64,000 bases of DNA, taken from positions 372,001 to 436,000 of the forward strand of contig JBFWVR010000002.1 of assembly GCA_050246635.1 (NCBI GenBank), read 5' to 3'. The DNA is from JBFWVR01 sp050246635 (lineage in GTDB: Bacteria > Acidobacteriota > Vicinamibacteria > Vicinamibacterales > UBA2999). The first letter of the stretch is position 1; every line of letters starts with the position of its first letter. Both the position numbers and the translations under genes were made by a program. Shown one piece after another: positions 55,756-63,404 of the stretch. The notes beneath the pieces were generated by a model. That model ran no database searches, was not told the DNA's origin, and worked only from the letters and a program-made list of their open reading frames with translations.

Positions 55756-57074
55756 CAGATGAACCGCGTGCGAGGCGCCGCGAACAGCACCATCCGCAGC
55801 AGCAGCCAGCCGTGCGCCCACCGGCGGATGTTGGTCGTGCCGTAGGTCCGTTCGCGGTAGCGGATGGGGAGCTCCACCATCTTCAAACCCAGCCGCGCCG
55901 CCCCGAACAACAGGTCGAAGTCGCCGAAGGGGTCGAAGTCGCCGAAGTAGGCGCGGCTTGCCGCCAGGCGACCGTAGCTCGCCCGCGACAGCACCTTGGT
56001 GCCACAGAGCGTGTCCTTGAATCGCTGGCCCAGGAGGAACGAGAACGCCAGCGCGAACGCCTTGTTGCCCAGGATGTTGAAGAACTGCATCGAGCCCTCC
56101 TCCATCGGGTAGACCAGGCGGCTGCCGTTGATGAAGTCCCCGGTCCCCGAGGCGATGGCCCGGTAGAACTTCGGCAGCTCCTCCGGCGGCACGGTCATGT
56201 CCGCATCGAGGATCATCAGGATGTCCTTCGTCGCGACCGCGAAGCCCGCCCGCACCGCGTCGCCCTTGCCCCGCCCCGGCTGCTGCAGGCAACGGATCCG
56301 CCGCGCCGGGTACCGCGCGGCCACGTCCTGGATCGTCGTCCAGGTCGCGTCGCTCGAATGCCCCTCGACGAAGATCAGCTCGTCGTCCGGGCCCATCGCG
56401 GGAAGCCGCTGGACGAGCGCCTCGATGTTGCCGGCCTCGTTACGCGCCGCGACCACCACCGAGACCGACGGCGGCCGCTCCCACGCCGGGCCCGTGGGCC
56501 GCGCGACGGCGATGTTCGCCAGCGCCAGCGCCCGGAAACCGGGCAGCGGGGCCAGCCAGCGATTGCAGAACGCCGAGACCAGCGGGATCCAGCACGGCAC
56601 CAGCACCCGCGGCTGGTTGGTGACGAGCTCGAAGCCCGAGAGCCGGAGCAGGTTCACGAGGTCGGACGGCGCAATCCAGTTCTGGTCCGGCCCCTTCGTG
56701 CGCACGCCGAAGCGGCGCACGAGGCTGAACAGCGGCTTCCAGAGCGAACTGTAGTAGCAGATCAGCAGCCGCGTGGAGGGCCGCGTGCCGGCGCGCAGGC
56801 GCTCGAGGAACGCCTGGATGTCGGGCTCGAAGTGCAGGCAGCCGTTCAGGATCAGGCAATCGGCCTCCGCCAGCCCGGCGTCGCCGACGATCTCACCGGC
56901 GTCGAAGACATCGGTGGCCGCTGGCGCGAACACCCGAACCTGGTGTCCGGCGAGCGCGTCGGCGAGTGCCCGGTGCCGGGGCGCGACCTCCACGACGCGG
57001 GCGCCGTGGGGAATGAAGAACGCGAGGTAACGCGCGACGAGCCCGTACAGGTAGCGGCGGAGCGCCTCGAACAT
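55755..57074 (-). CDS. Fusion of methyltransferase-like domain and DPM1-type glycosyltransferase 2
   Basis: About 439 residues. Residues 1-195 resemble a methyltransferase fold (RVVEVAPRHRALADALAGH, ADCLILNGCLHFEPDIQAFL, LVNLLRLSGFELVTNQPR) but lack the glycine-rich SAM loop, so binding is doubtful. From about residue 205 is a GT2 domain: VSVVVAARNEAGNIEALVQR, FVEGHSSDATWTTI, GRGKGDAVRAGFAVATKDI, LMILDADMTVPPEELPKFY (DAD metal site), FINGSRLVYPMEEGSMQFFN and LCGTKVLSRASYGRL, close to dolichol/polyprenyl-phosphate mannosyltransferases. It could make the polyprenyl-phosphate sugar used by the YfhO-like protein. ATG at 57074; a GTG one codon upstream is equally possible. Confidence 0.85.
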   Translation of the reverse strand: MFEALRRYLYGLVARYLAFFIPHGARVVEVAPRHRALADALAGHQVRVFAPAATDVFDAGEIVGDAGLAEADCLILNGCLHFEPDIQAFLERLRAGTRPSTRLLICYYSSLWKPLFSLVRRFGVRTKGPDQNWIAPSDLVNLLRLSGFELVTNQPRVLVPCWIPLVSAFCNRWLAPLPGFRALALANIAVARPTGPAWERPPSVSVVVAARNEAGNIEALVQRLPAMGPDDELIFVEGHSSDATWTTIQDVAARYPARRIRCLQQPGRGKGDAVRAGFAVATKDILMILDADMTVPPEELPKFYRAIASGTGDFINGSRLVYPMEEGSMQFFNILGNKAFALAFSFLLGQRFKDTLCGTKVLSRASYGRLAASRAYFGDFDPFGDFDLLFGAARLGLKMVELPIRYRERTYGTTNIRRWAHGWLLLRMVLFAAPRTRFI

Positions 57075-57088
57075 CACGGCACGACCGC

Positions 57089-57982
57089 CTACCGCAGCTC
57101 CGCGAACTGGCGCGCGAACGTCCGCAGGTACCCGGCCGGCGCCTGCTGCTCCGGGCCGAAGGCGAATCCCCGGCGGCCCAGTTCGTCATGCGCCCAGGCC
57201 AGCTGGTAATACGGCACGTCCGGCATCACGTGGTGCTCGAAATGGTGGGCATACCCATAGGGGGCGATCGTCAGGTACTCGAACCAGGTCGGTCGCGTGG
57301 TGCGCATGGCCTCGGCCCCGCCACGCGTCGCGTGGTGCTCCACGAACGTCCGGATGCGGTTCACCGCGAAAGGCACCGTCGCCAGTGGCGCGAGCCACAC
57401 CACACCGTACGCCCACCAGTAGCCGGTCACGGCATAGGCGCCGGCGGCAATCAGCAGTTGCACCACGGCAAACGCGGCCAGACGGCCAGGGCCGGCGCCC
57501 GCCCGGGGCTGGCCGTAGCGCCGCAGGAACGCCGTCAGCGCGGTCACCCCCGTGAGATCCCGGATGAAGCCCGCCACGAGCTGCCTCCGGCGATCGTAGG
57601 GACCGTACAGGTCGTAGTACGGGTCGGTCGGTCCGCAACAGTCGCGGTGGTGCATCAGGTGCTCGCGGCGGTAGCCCTCGACCGTGTTGAGCACGGGCAG
57701 GCAGACCAGCGCGTTCGCGAGCCGGTCGTTCCAGATGCGGTCCCGGTGCATGAAGTAGTGCGACGCCTCGTGCGTCAGGATGCCCAGGCCGTTCTGGACG
57801 AACCCGGCGACCAGACCGAGCGCGATCAGCCCCCAGAGCGGGTCCAGCGTGACGGCCACCACCGCCGCGAGCAGCAGCGGGGCCACCGTGAGGCCGTAGG
57901 CGAGCGCGAACCGGCGGGTGGGATCGTTCGGCAGCTCCCGGCGCGCGACCCGGATTCCGGTCCGGACTCGGTCGAGATCCAT
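57089..57982 (-). CDS. Membrane fatty-acid desaturase-family protein
   Basis: 297 residues. All three histidine boxes of membrane di-iron desaturases or hydroxylases are present: HEASH (71-75), HLMHH (108-112) and HFEHH (247-251). Hydrophobic spans include LTVAPLLLAAVVAVTL, LIALGLVAGFVQNGLGIL, LAAFAVVQLLIAAGAYAV and VVWLAPLATVPFAV. It may desaturate or hydroxylate a lipid, possibly the lipid part of the glycan carrier or membrane phospholipids. The ATG at 57982 is preceded by AAGGAGG; the ATG nine codons upstream sits against the TAGAAT box and would precede the likely transcription start. Confidence 0.88.
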   Translation of the reverse strand: MDLDRVRTGIRVARRELPNDPTRRFALAYGLTVAPLLLAAVVAVTLDPLWGLIALGLVAGFVQNGLGILTHEASHYFMHRDRIWNDRLANALVCLPVLNTVEGYRREHLMHHRDCCGPTDPYYDLYGPYDRRRQLVAGFIRDLTGVTALTAFLRRYGQPRAGAGPGRLAAFAVVQLLIAAGAYAVTGYWWAYGVVWLAPLATVPFAVNRIRTFVEHHATRGGAEAMRTTRPTWFEYLTIAPYGYAHHFEHHVMPDVPYYQLAWAHDELGRRGFAFGPEQQAPAGYLRTFARQFAELR

Positions 57983-58007
57983 CGAAAGGCGCCCTCCTTC
58001 CGGCGTC

Positions 58008-58013
58008 ATTCTA
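58008..58013 (-). promoter_or_regulatory. TAGAAT -10 box upstream of the desaturase
   Basis: TAGAAT on the minus strand lies in the 53-base gap after the lipoprotein gene. Start near 58001 would give an 18-base leader carrying AAGGAGG before the ATG at 57982. A CTGACG at about 20 bases upstream is a poor -35. Confidence 0.45.
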
Positions 58014-58035
58014 CAGGGCGGGGGCCGCCAGGACG

Positions 58036-58560
58036 TCAGCGGGCGGCGATGGCGGCATCGGCCGCGGTCGAGGCCGCCCCGGGGGGCGCCCCGGCATCGG
58101 CGAACGCGCGCGCGAGCTCCGCGCCCAGCGACGCCTTCGTGTCGGCCGGACGATCGGGCCGCGACAGCAGCGCGTAGAACACGGTGGCGACGCGCGTCGC
58201 GGCCGCGTCACCCGGCTGGGTGCCAGCCAGGGCCTGGCGCGCCGCCTCGGCCAGCGCCCGCGCCGTGCCCGGATCGGGCGCCGGATCCGTCAGGCCCTGG
58301 AGGTCCGACACGAGATCGTCGAAGGCGCCGGCCTGTCCGGCCGCGAGCGCCTGCAGGTCGCGGCCGAGGTCGAACAGCTTGTTGCGCTGCTCGGCGCTCG
58401 GCTCGGGGGCGCCGAACAGCTCCGACGAAGCCGGCGCCGCGACCGCGCCCGCGGCGGCATCCGGCGTGCCCGCCGGGGCGGCGGGGTCGGACGAGGAGCC
58501 CCCACAGGCGACGGCCCCCAGCAGGACGGCCAGCATCGACGTGCGAATCAGGGAGGTCAC
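58036..58560 (-). CDS. Small lipoprotein of unknown function
   Basis: 174 residues. A signal peptide, VTSLIRTSMLAVLLGAVAC, ends in a lipobox with Cys at 19, followed by GGSSSD, so the protein is probably lipidated and outside the cytoplasm. The mature part is Ala/Pro-rich then helical (QRNKLFDLGRDLQALAAGQA, TARALAEAARQALAG, DTKASLGAELARAFADAG). No known domain. GTG at 58560 has GAGGATC upstream and lies 11 bases after the gmd stop. The frame is open much further upstream inside gmd, but only this start gives a proper signal peptide. Confidence 0.8.
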   Translation of the reverse strand: MTSLIRTSMLAVLLGAVACGGSSSDPAAPAGTPDAAAGAVAAPASSELFGAPEPSAEQRNKLFDLGRDLQALAAGQAGAFDDLVSDLQGLTDPAPDPGTARALAEAARQALAGTQPGDAAATRVATVFYALLSRPDRPADTKASLGAELARAFADAGAPPGAASTAADAAIAAR

Positions 58561-58571
58561 GATCGTGATCC

Positions 58572-59567
58572 TCAGTGTCCCTCGATGGCCGCGACGTCGA
58601 GCGGGTTCGCCTTGAGCCGCTCGATATCGGCGTCGACCATCATGCCCACCAGCTGCTCGAACCCCACCGCGGGTTCCCACGCCAGCTGCCGGCGCGCCTT
58701 GGCGGCATCGCCGACGAGGAGGTCGACCTCGGCGGGCCGCAGGAACCGCGGATCGACCTTGACGTGCTTCTGCCAGTCGAGCCCCGCGTGCGCGAACGCC
58801 ACCTCGACCAGCCGGCGCACCGACTGCGTCTGTCCGGTCGCGATCACGTAGTCGTCCGCCGTGTCCTGCTGCAGCATGAGCCACATCGCCCGGACGTAGT
58901 CGCCGGCAAACCCCCAGTCGCGCTGCGCGTCGAGGTTACCCAGGCGAAGGTCGTCGGCCAGCCCCAGCTTGATGCGGGCGACGCCGTCGCTGACCTTGCG
59001 GGTCACGAACTCCAGCCCGCGACGGGGTGACTCATGGTTGAACAGGATGCCCGACACCGCGAACATCCCGAAGCTCTCCCGGTAGTTCACCGTGATGTAG
59101 TGCCCGAAGACCTTCGACACGCCGTACGGGCTCCGCGGGTAGAAGGGCGTGTCCTCGGACTGCGGCACCTCCCGCACCTTCCCGTACATCTCGCTGGAGG
59201 ACGCCTGGTAGATCCGGATGCTCGTGTCGACGTGCCGGATCGCCTCGAGCACGCGGGTGATGCCCAGCGAGTTGAAGTCGCCGGTCAGCAACGGCTGATC
59301 CCAGGAGGCGGGCACGTACGACATCGCCGCCAGGTTGTAGAACTCGTGGGGGCGGAAGTCCTCGACAATCCGCAGGATCGAGAACTGGTCGAGCAGGTCG
59401 GCGGGCCGCAGCGTCACGCGGTCGAGAATGTGCTGGATGCGCCAGAGATTGGGCGCGCTCGAGCGCCGCACCACGCCGAGCACCTCGTACCCCTTCTCGA
59501 GCAGCAATTCCGCCAGATACGAGCCGTCCTGACCCGTGATGCCGGTGATGAGGGCGCGCTTTGACAT
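58572..59567 (-). CDS. gmd: GDP-mannose 4,6-dehydratase
   Basis: 331 residues. It converts GDP-mannose to GDP-4-keto-6-deoxymannose, precursor of GDP-rhamnose, GDP-fucose, GDP-perosamine and related sugars. GITGQDGSYLAELLLEKGY is at the N-terminus. The catalytic SSSEMYG is at 123-129 and YGVSK at 148-152; FNHESPRRGLEFVTRKVSDG and GNLDAQRDWGFAGDYVRAMW are diagnostic. It is shorter than E. coli Gmd but typical for many bacteria. ATG at 59567 has GAGGGA upstream. No partner reductase or aminotransferase specific for the GDP sugar is adjacent, so the end product is unknown. Confidence 0.96.
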   Translation of the reverse strand: MSKRALITGITGQDGSYLAELLLEKGYEVLGVVRRSSAPNLWRIQHILDRVTLRPADLLDQFSILRIVEDFRPHEFYNLAAMSYVPASWDQPLLTGDFNSLGITRVLEAIRHVDTSIRIYQASSSEMYGKVREVPQSEDTPFYPRSPYGVSKVFGHYITVNYRESFGMFAVSGILFNHESPRRGLEFVTRKVSDGVARIKLGLADDLRLGNLDAQRDWGFAGDYVRAMWLMLQQDTADDYVIATGQTQSVRRLVEVAFAHAGLDWQKHVKVDPRFLRPAEVDLLVGDAAKARRQLAWEPAVGFEQLVGMMVDADIERLKANPLDVAAIEGH

Positions 59568-59579
59568 AACGATCCCTCA

Positions 59580-59608
59580 ATGATGGCGGCGGCGCCCCGC
59601 CTTGTCAA
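59580..59608 (-). promoter_or_regulatory. Candidate promoter for gmd
   Basis: Minus-strand TTGACA (59608-59603), 17 bases, then CATCAT (59585-59580). The predicted start is only about 6 bases before the ATG, which would exclude the GAGGGA ribosome-binding site, so the real -10 may be different. Confidence 0.35.
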
Positions 59609-59649
59609 TTCTCACCGTGCGCCGGCTGCGCGCCCGCCGCCGCGCTGCG

Positions 59650-59655
59650 TAGAAT
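59650..59655 (+). promoter_or_regulatory. TAGAAT -10 box giving a likely leaderless transcript
   Basis: TAGAAT overlaps the ATG at 59654, and the expected transcription start falls at 59662-59663, on the in-frame GTG at 59663. This argues for leaderless translation from GTG instead of the ATG inside the promoter. Confidence 0.45.
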
Positions 59656-59662
59656 GAACGGC

Positions 59663-60460
59663 GTGAGAGCCATCCAGCGTCTGCTGCTCGCCGCCTACGC
59701 CCTGGCCTGCCGCCTGGGACTCCTGCGGCTGCCAGGCGCCTCCCGCATCGTCCTGACCGCGTACGAGGCCTACAAACGGCGGATCGAGGCGCCCTTCCTG
59801 CCGGGCATGGCTCCCCTCGTCACCCCCGGCTCGCTCGCCCTCGACATCGGCGCCAACGTCGGCTTCTTCACCGAGCCGTTCGCGCGCTGGGCCGGACCGG
59901 AGGGACGCGTCATCGCGGTGGAACCAGACCCCGCCAACTTCGCCGCGCTCGCGCACCGGGTCTCGTCGCGAGGCCTGGCGACCACGGTGACCCTCGTGGA
60001 AGCCGCCGCCGCCGCGACGGCCGGCCCGGGGCTGACCCTCGCGCAGGACCCCGACCATCCAGGCAACCATCGCCTCGCCCCGGACGGCCTCCCCGTGCGC
60101 GGGGTCACGGTCGACGAGCTCGTGGCCCGCGTCCCGGACCACCGCGTTTCGCTGATCAAGATCGACGTGCAAGGGGCAGAGCTGCTCGTCCTGCGTGGCG
60201 CGGCGCAGACCCTGGCCCGCCACCGTCCCGCCCTGCTCGTCGAAATCGACGATGACGCGCTACGGGCGCTCGGAGCGTCGGCCGGCGAAGTGTGCGACTA
60301 CCTTGCCGGCGCCGGGTATGCCCCGCATGCCGTGTCGGCCCGCGGCGTGGGGGAACCCCTCGCGCGCGGCGAGGTGGTCGAACGTTCCGCGCGCGGCGAG
60401 TACCTCGACGTGCTGTTCGTCAGCGGCGCCGCTACCGGCGGGGACGGGCCACGAGGTTGA
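59663..60460 (+). CDS. FkbM-family methyltransferase
   Basis: 265 residues from GTG 59663. A hydrophobic N-terminal helix (IQRLLLAAYALACRLGLLRL) may lie along the membrane. The SAM loop is LALDIGANVGFFTEPFARW, then VIAVEPDPANFAALAHRV and the FkbM motif LIKIDVQGAELLVLRGAA, with ALLVEIDDDAL. Probable O-methyltransferase for the glycan or a lipid-linked sugar. The ATG at 59654 overlaps a TAGAAT -10 box, so I prefer the GTG nine bases later. The 3' end overlaps the opposite-strand FkbM gene by 29 bases, tail to tail. Confidence 0.85.
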   Translation: MRAIQRLLLAAYALACRLGLLRLPGASRIVLTAYEAYKRRIEAPFLPGMAPLVTPGSLALDIGANVGFFTEPFARWAGPEGRVIAVEPDPANFAALAHRVSSRGLATTVTLVEAAAAATAGPGLTLAQDPDHPGNHRLAPDGLPVRGVTVDELVARVPDHRVSLIKIDVQGAELLVLRGAAQTLARHRPALLVEIDDDALRALGASAGEVCDYLAGAGYAPHAVSARGVGEPLARGEVVERSARGEYLDVLFVSGAATGGDGPRG

Positions 60461-61271
60461 TACCGGCGCCGTGCGGCACCGATGCGACGAGGCGCCGCAG
60501 ATCTCCCACCGGCCGCAGATGGTCGTCGAGAAGATCATACCCGCGGCTGGTGAAGAAGCCGGGCAGCGACTCCGGCGCCTCGCCCCGTTCCTCGATCAGA
60601 TAGGGACAGAACTCGAAGACCACCGTCGGGCGCAGGCGCTCGACGACGGCAGTCGCCCCGGCAACGATGGGGAGTTCGTGACCGTCGACGTCCAGCTTGA
60701 CGAGATCGATGGCGTCGAGCCCGAGGGAAGCCGCCAGTCCGTCGAGCGTCATGAACGCCGCGCCACCGGCAGGTGCGCCCACCCCGCCGTGCACGGGGTG
60801 CCGCTCACCACCCGGCGTCAGGGGCCAGCCGGAGAAGTAGCGTTCCTCGACGATGCCGCCAGGCGCGCCCAGCGCGGCGTGCACGGCCGTCACCCGATCC
60901 GCCAGCCCCGGGTTCAGCGCGACGTTGCCCCGCAGCCGATCGAAGGCGGCCCGCGACGGTTCGACCGCCACGACCCGCCCGGACGGTCCGACCGCGGCGG
61001 CCAGCGGCAAGGCATGGGCCCCGACGTTCGCGCCAATGTCGACGACGACCGATCCCGGTGACACCAGGTGCCGCAGCAAACGGCCCGCGCCGGCCTCGTA
61101 GGTGCCGAGGTAAATCCCGAGCTGGACGCCTTCGCTGATGTCGAGCGCCCAGCGGACCCCGCGCCGCCGGCAGATGACCTCGGAGCCCGGGCGGCCGACC
61201 AGTCTCCGCGCCGTGCGCACGACCTGGTACAAGCGGCCGGCAATGGTCAGCTTCGCGCGTGTCGTCAGCAT
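60432..61271 (-). CDS. FkbM-family methyltransferase
   Basis: 279 residues. VVVDIGANVGAHALPLAAAV is the SAM loop, VVAVEPSRAAFDRLRGNV motif II, and IDLVKLDVDGHELPIVAGA the FkbM signature, followed by VVFEFCPYLIEERGE. Likely O-methyltransferase. ATG at 61271 lies one base after the stop of the upstream methyltransferase, so the two are coupled. The stop lies inside the 3' end of the convergent FkbM gene at 59663; both sequences are needed as coding, so the overlap is real. Confidence 0.88.
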   Translation of the reverse strand: MLTTRAKLTIAGRLYQVVRTARRLVGRPGSEVICRRRGVRWALDISEGVQLGIYLGTYEAGAGRLLRHLVSPGSVVVDIGANVGAHALPLAAAVGPSGRVVAVEPSRAAFDRLRGNVALNPGLADRVTAVHAALGAPGGIVEERYFSGWPLTPGGERHPVHGGVGAPAGGAAFMTLDGLAASLGLDAIDLVKLDVDGHELPIVAGATAVVERLRPTVVFEFCPYLIEERGEAPESLPGFFTSRGYDLLDDHLRPVGDLRRLVASVPHGAGINLVARPRR

Positions 61272-61272
61272 C

Positions 61273-62040
61273 TCAAATGTCGCGGCGCCGGAGACGGATC
61301 ACGGCGAACATCGCCAGGTGGGGCATGAGCGGGCCGAGGGCCTCCTCGATCCGGCGGCAGAGACCGAAAGACCAGCCGGGTACGAACCGCGCGCGGGTGA
61401 CCCCACCCGACAGCAGGTAGGCGAAGGGCATGCACGGGTCGACAGCCTCGATGCGCCAGGCGGGGAACTCGCGTTCGAATTGCGCCCGGTCCCGCCCGAA
61501 CACCAGCCAGGGCAGGGCGCCGTTGGCCGCGGAGAGCCGGCCGGTACCCGGCAGTTCCCAGGCCGTGGCATCGGGTTCGAAGGGCTCGTGGTGCAGCCAG
61601 CGGTAGACCACCCGCGACCAGGCCGAGACCCAGGGCTCCACCATGATGATCACCCCGCCGGGCCTGACCACCCGCGCGGCGTCGGCGAAAAACGCCCGCG
61701 GCCGCCCGACGTGGTGCAGCACGTTGGTCATCACGATGGCCTTCAGGCTGCCCCCGGCCAGCGGCAGCGCCGTCGCGTCGAGCGCCAGGCGGGCCGGCCG
61801 GACCGGGACGATTTCGGACGCGATGAGACCGGGAACCCGCTCGTCGAGAAACCCGCCGCCCGCCCCCACCTCGAGCACCCGCCCGGGCCCCGACGGCAGG
61901 GCCGCCTGGATCCGGTCGTACCACTCGTCATAGACGCGGCGCAGGAACGGCTTGGACCGGACGATGGCGCCATGCACCGGCACGAGGCCGGGATCGTCGG
62001 GGGCGAACCCGCGCGCCAGCGGATGGGTCAACAGGCTCAT
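61273..62040 (-). CDS. Class I SAM-dependent methyltransferase (Methyltransf_11-like)
   Basis: 255 residues. VLEVGAGGGFLDERVPGLIA is the SAM loop, ALDATALPLAGGSLKAIVM the D-rich acidic segment, then NVLHHVGRPRAFFADAARVV and GGVIIMVEPWVSAWSR. Its role is unclear; such enzymes methylate small molecules or sugars. ATG at 62040 overlaps the aminotransferase stop as ATGA and is preferred over the longer frame. It forms a three-gene minus-strand unit with the aminotransferase and the FkbM gene. Confidence 0.87.
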   Translation of the reverse strand: MSLLTHPLARGFAPDDPGLVPVHGAIVRSKPFLRRVYDEWYDRIQAALPSGPGRVLEVGAGGGFLDERVPGLIASEIVPVRPARLALDATALPLAGGSLKAIVMTNVLHHVGRPRAFFADAARVVRPGGVIIMVEPWVSAWSRVVYRWLHHEPFEPDATAWELPGTGRLSAANGALPWLVFGRDRAQFEREFPAWRIEAVDPCMPFAYLLSGGVTRARFVPGWSFGLCRRIEEALGPLMPHLAMFAVIRLRRRDI

Positions 62041-63194
62041 GCCCGCCCCTGGGGGCTCGCGGGCGCGGCGCCCGTCACCGCCGTGATGACGCGTGCCTGC
62101 TCCTCGTCGGTGAGCTGGTAGAAGAGCGGCAGGCGGACCAGGCGATCGGCCACGTCCTCGGTCACCGGGCACTGGCCGTCCTGCCCGCCGAACCGCCGGC
62201 CCATCTCGGAGAGGTGCAGCGGCTGGTAATGGAAGACGAGCAGGATGCCGTCGGCCCGGAGCCGCGCAATCAGGGCGTCCCGGTCCGCGAGCGAGGGCAG
62301 CAGCATGTAGAAAAGGTGTGCGGGGTGCCGGCAGCCGTCGGGCACGGCCGGCAGGCCCACACCCGACGCCGCCGCCCACGGCGCGAGCGCGTCGGCATAA
62401 CGCGCCCAGATCACCTGCCGCCGCGCCTGGATGGCGTCCCGCGCCTCGAGCTGGGCCCAGAGATAGGCGGCCAGCAGGTCGGACGGCAGGTAACTCGACC
62501 CGAGGTCCGCCCAGGTATACCGGTCGACTTCGCCGCGGAAGAACCGGCTCCGGTTCGTGCCCTTCTCGCGGATGATCTCGGCGCGCTCCACGTATCGCGG
62601 GTCATTGATCAGCAACGCGCCGCCCTCGCCGCACGTCAGGTTCTTGGTCTCGTGGAAGCTGAGCGTCGAGAGCGCACCGAGGCTGCCGAGCGGGCGGTCC
62701 CGGTAGCTGCCGAACAGGCCGTGGGCCGCGTCCTCCACAATCGGCAGGCCGTGGCGGGCCGCGATCGCCCCGAGGGTGTCCATCGCACAGGCCACCCCCG
62801 CGTAGTGAACGACCAGGATGGCCCGGGTGCGCGGGGTGATGGCGGCTTCGACCAGGCGCTCGTCCAGGTTGAGGGTGTCGGGCCGGACGTCGACGAACAC
62901 CGGGCGGGCGCCGCGCAGCACGAACGCGTTGATCGTCGACACGAAGGTGAAGGCCGGGCAGATCACCTCGTCGCCGGGCGCGATGTCGAGGAGCAGGGCC
63001 GCCATCTCGAGCGCGTGCGTGCACGACGTGGTCAGCAGCGCCTTGCGGCTGCCCGTGACGGCCTCGAGCGCCGCGTGGCACCGTTTCGTGAACGGGCCGT
63101 CGCCGGAGATGTGCCCCCCGGCCAGCGCCTCGCGCATGTAGTCCAGCTCGCGGCCGGTCACCGCCGGCCGGTTGAACCAGATCGGATGCTGCAA
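62037..63194 (-). CDS. wecE: dTDP-4-amino-4,6-dideoxygalactose transaminase (WecE/RffA type)
   Basis: 385 residues. A PLP-dependent DegT/StrS aminotransferase that matches E. coli WecE closely along its whole length: FNRPAVTGRELDYMREAL, SCTHALEMAALLLDIAPGDE, FTFVSTINAFVLRGARPVF, HYAGVACAMDTL, VEDAAHGL, SFHETKNLTCGEGG (PLP Lys at 184), REKGTNRSRFFRGEVDRYTW, DLGSSYLPSDLLAAYLWAQL and VFHYQPLHLSEMG. WecE aminates dTDP-4-keto-6-deoxyglucose to dTDP-Fuc4N. The start is an unusual TTG at 63194, chosen because GGAGG lies 4 bases before it and it begins at QHPIWFNRP. No dTDP-glucose genes are in the window. Confidence 0.94.
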   Translation of the reverse strand: MQHPIWFNRPAVTGRELDYMREALAGGHISGDGPFTKRCHAALEAVTGSRKALLTTSCTHALEMAALLLDIAPGDEVICPAFTFVSTINAFVLRGARPVFVDVRPDTLNLDERLVEAAITPRTRAILVVHYAGVACAMDTLGAIAARHGLPIVEDAAHGLFGSYRDRPLGSLGALSTLSFHETKNLTCGEGGALLINDPRYVERAEIIREKGTNRSRFFRGEVDRYTWADLGSSYLPSDLLAAYLWAQLEARDAIQARRQVIWARYADALAPWAAASGVGLPAVPDGCRHPAHLFYMLLPSLADRDALIARLRADGILLVFHYQPLHLSEMGRRFGGQDGQCPVTEDVADRLVRLPLFYQLTDEEQARVITAVTGAAPASPQGRA

Positions 63195-63247
63195 CGAACC
63201 TCCGTGCCCACGCCGGGCCCCGCCGTCCCGGGCCGCGCGAGGCTGGC

Positions 63248-63260
63248 CTGCCGGGCAGGG
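63248..63260. promoter_or_regulatory. 13-base palindrome in the divergent wecE/B12-binding intergenic region
   Basis: CCTGCC-G-GGCAGG is a perfect 6-base inverted repeat around one base, just upstream of a plus-strand TATACT. It could be an operator between the divergent genes. In such GC-rich DNA short GC palindromes also occur by chance. Confidence 0.25.
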
Positions 63261-63267
63261 GTGGCCT

Positions 63268-63273
63268 ATACTT
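63268..63273 (+). promoter_or_regulatory. TATACT -10-like box
   Basis: TATACT matches five of six bases of the consensus in a 210-base gap that otherwise shows nothing but GC-rich sequence. It points towards the plus-strand gene at 63405, leaving a leader of about 125 bases. No convincing -35 is visible. Confidence 0.35.
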
Positions 63274-63404
63274 GGGGCCGTCCCTGGGCCCCGTGGGGCC
63301 CGTTCAACCGAGTCAACGCGACGTACGACGGTGTCACCCCGCGGCTCCGCCACCGCCGCCACCCGGCGGCCGGTCGGCACCGCGCACACGCCACTAGGTT
63401 ACCA

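Noticed and set aside
63195..63404. A small gene in the 210-base gap between wecE and the B12-binding protein
   Set aside because: Frames there are Arg/Pro-rich with no start preceded by a ribosome-binding site; only a TATACT box and GC palindromes stand out.
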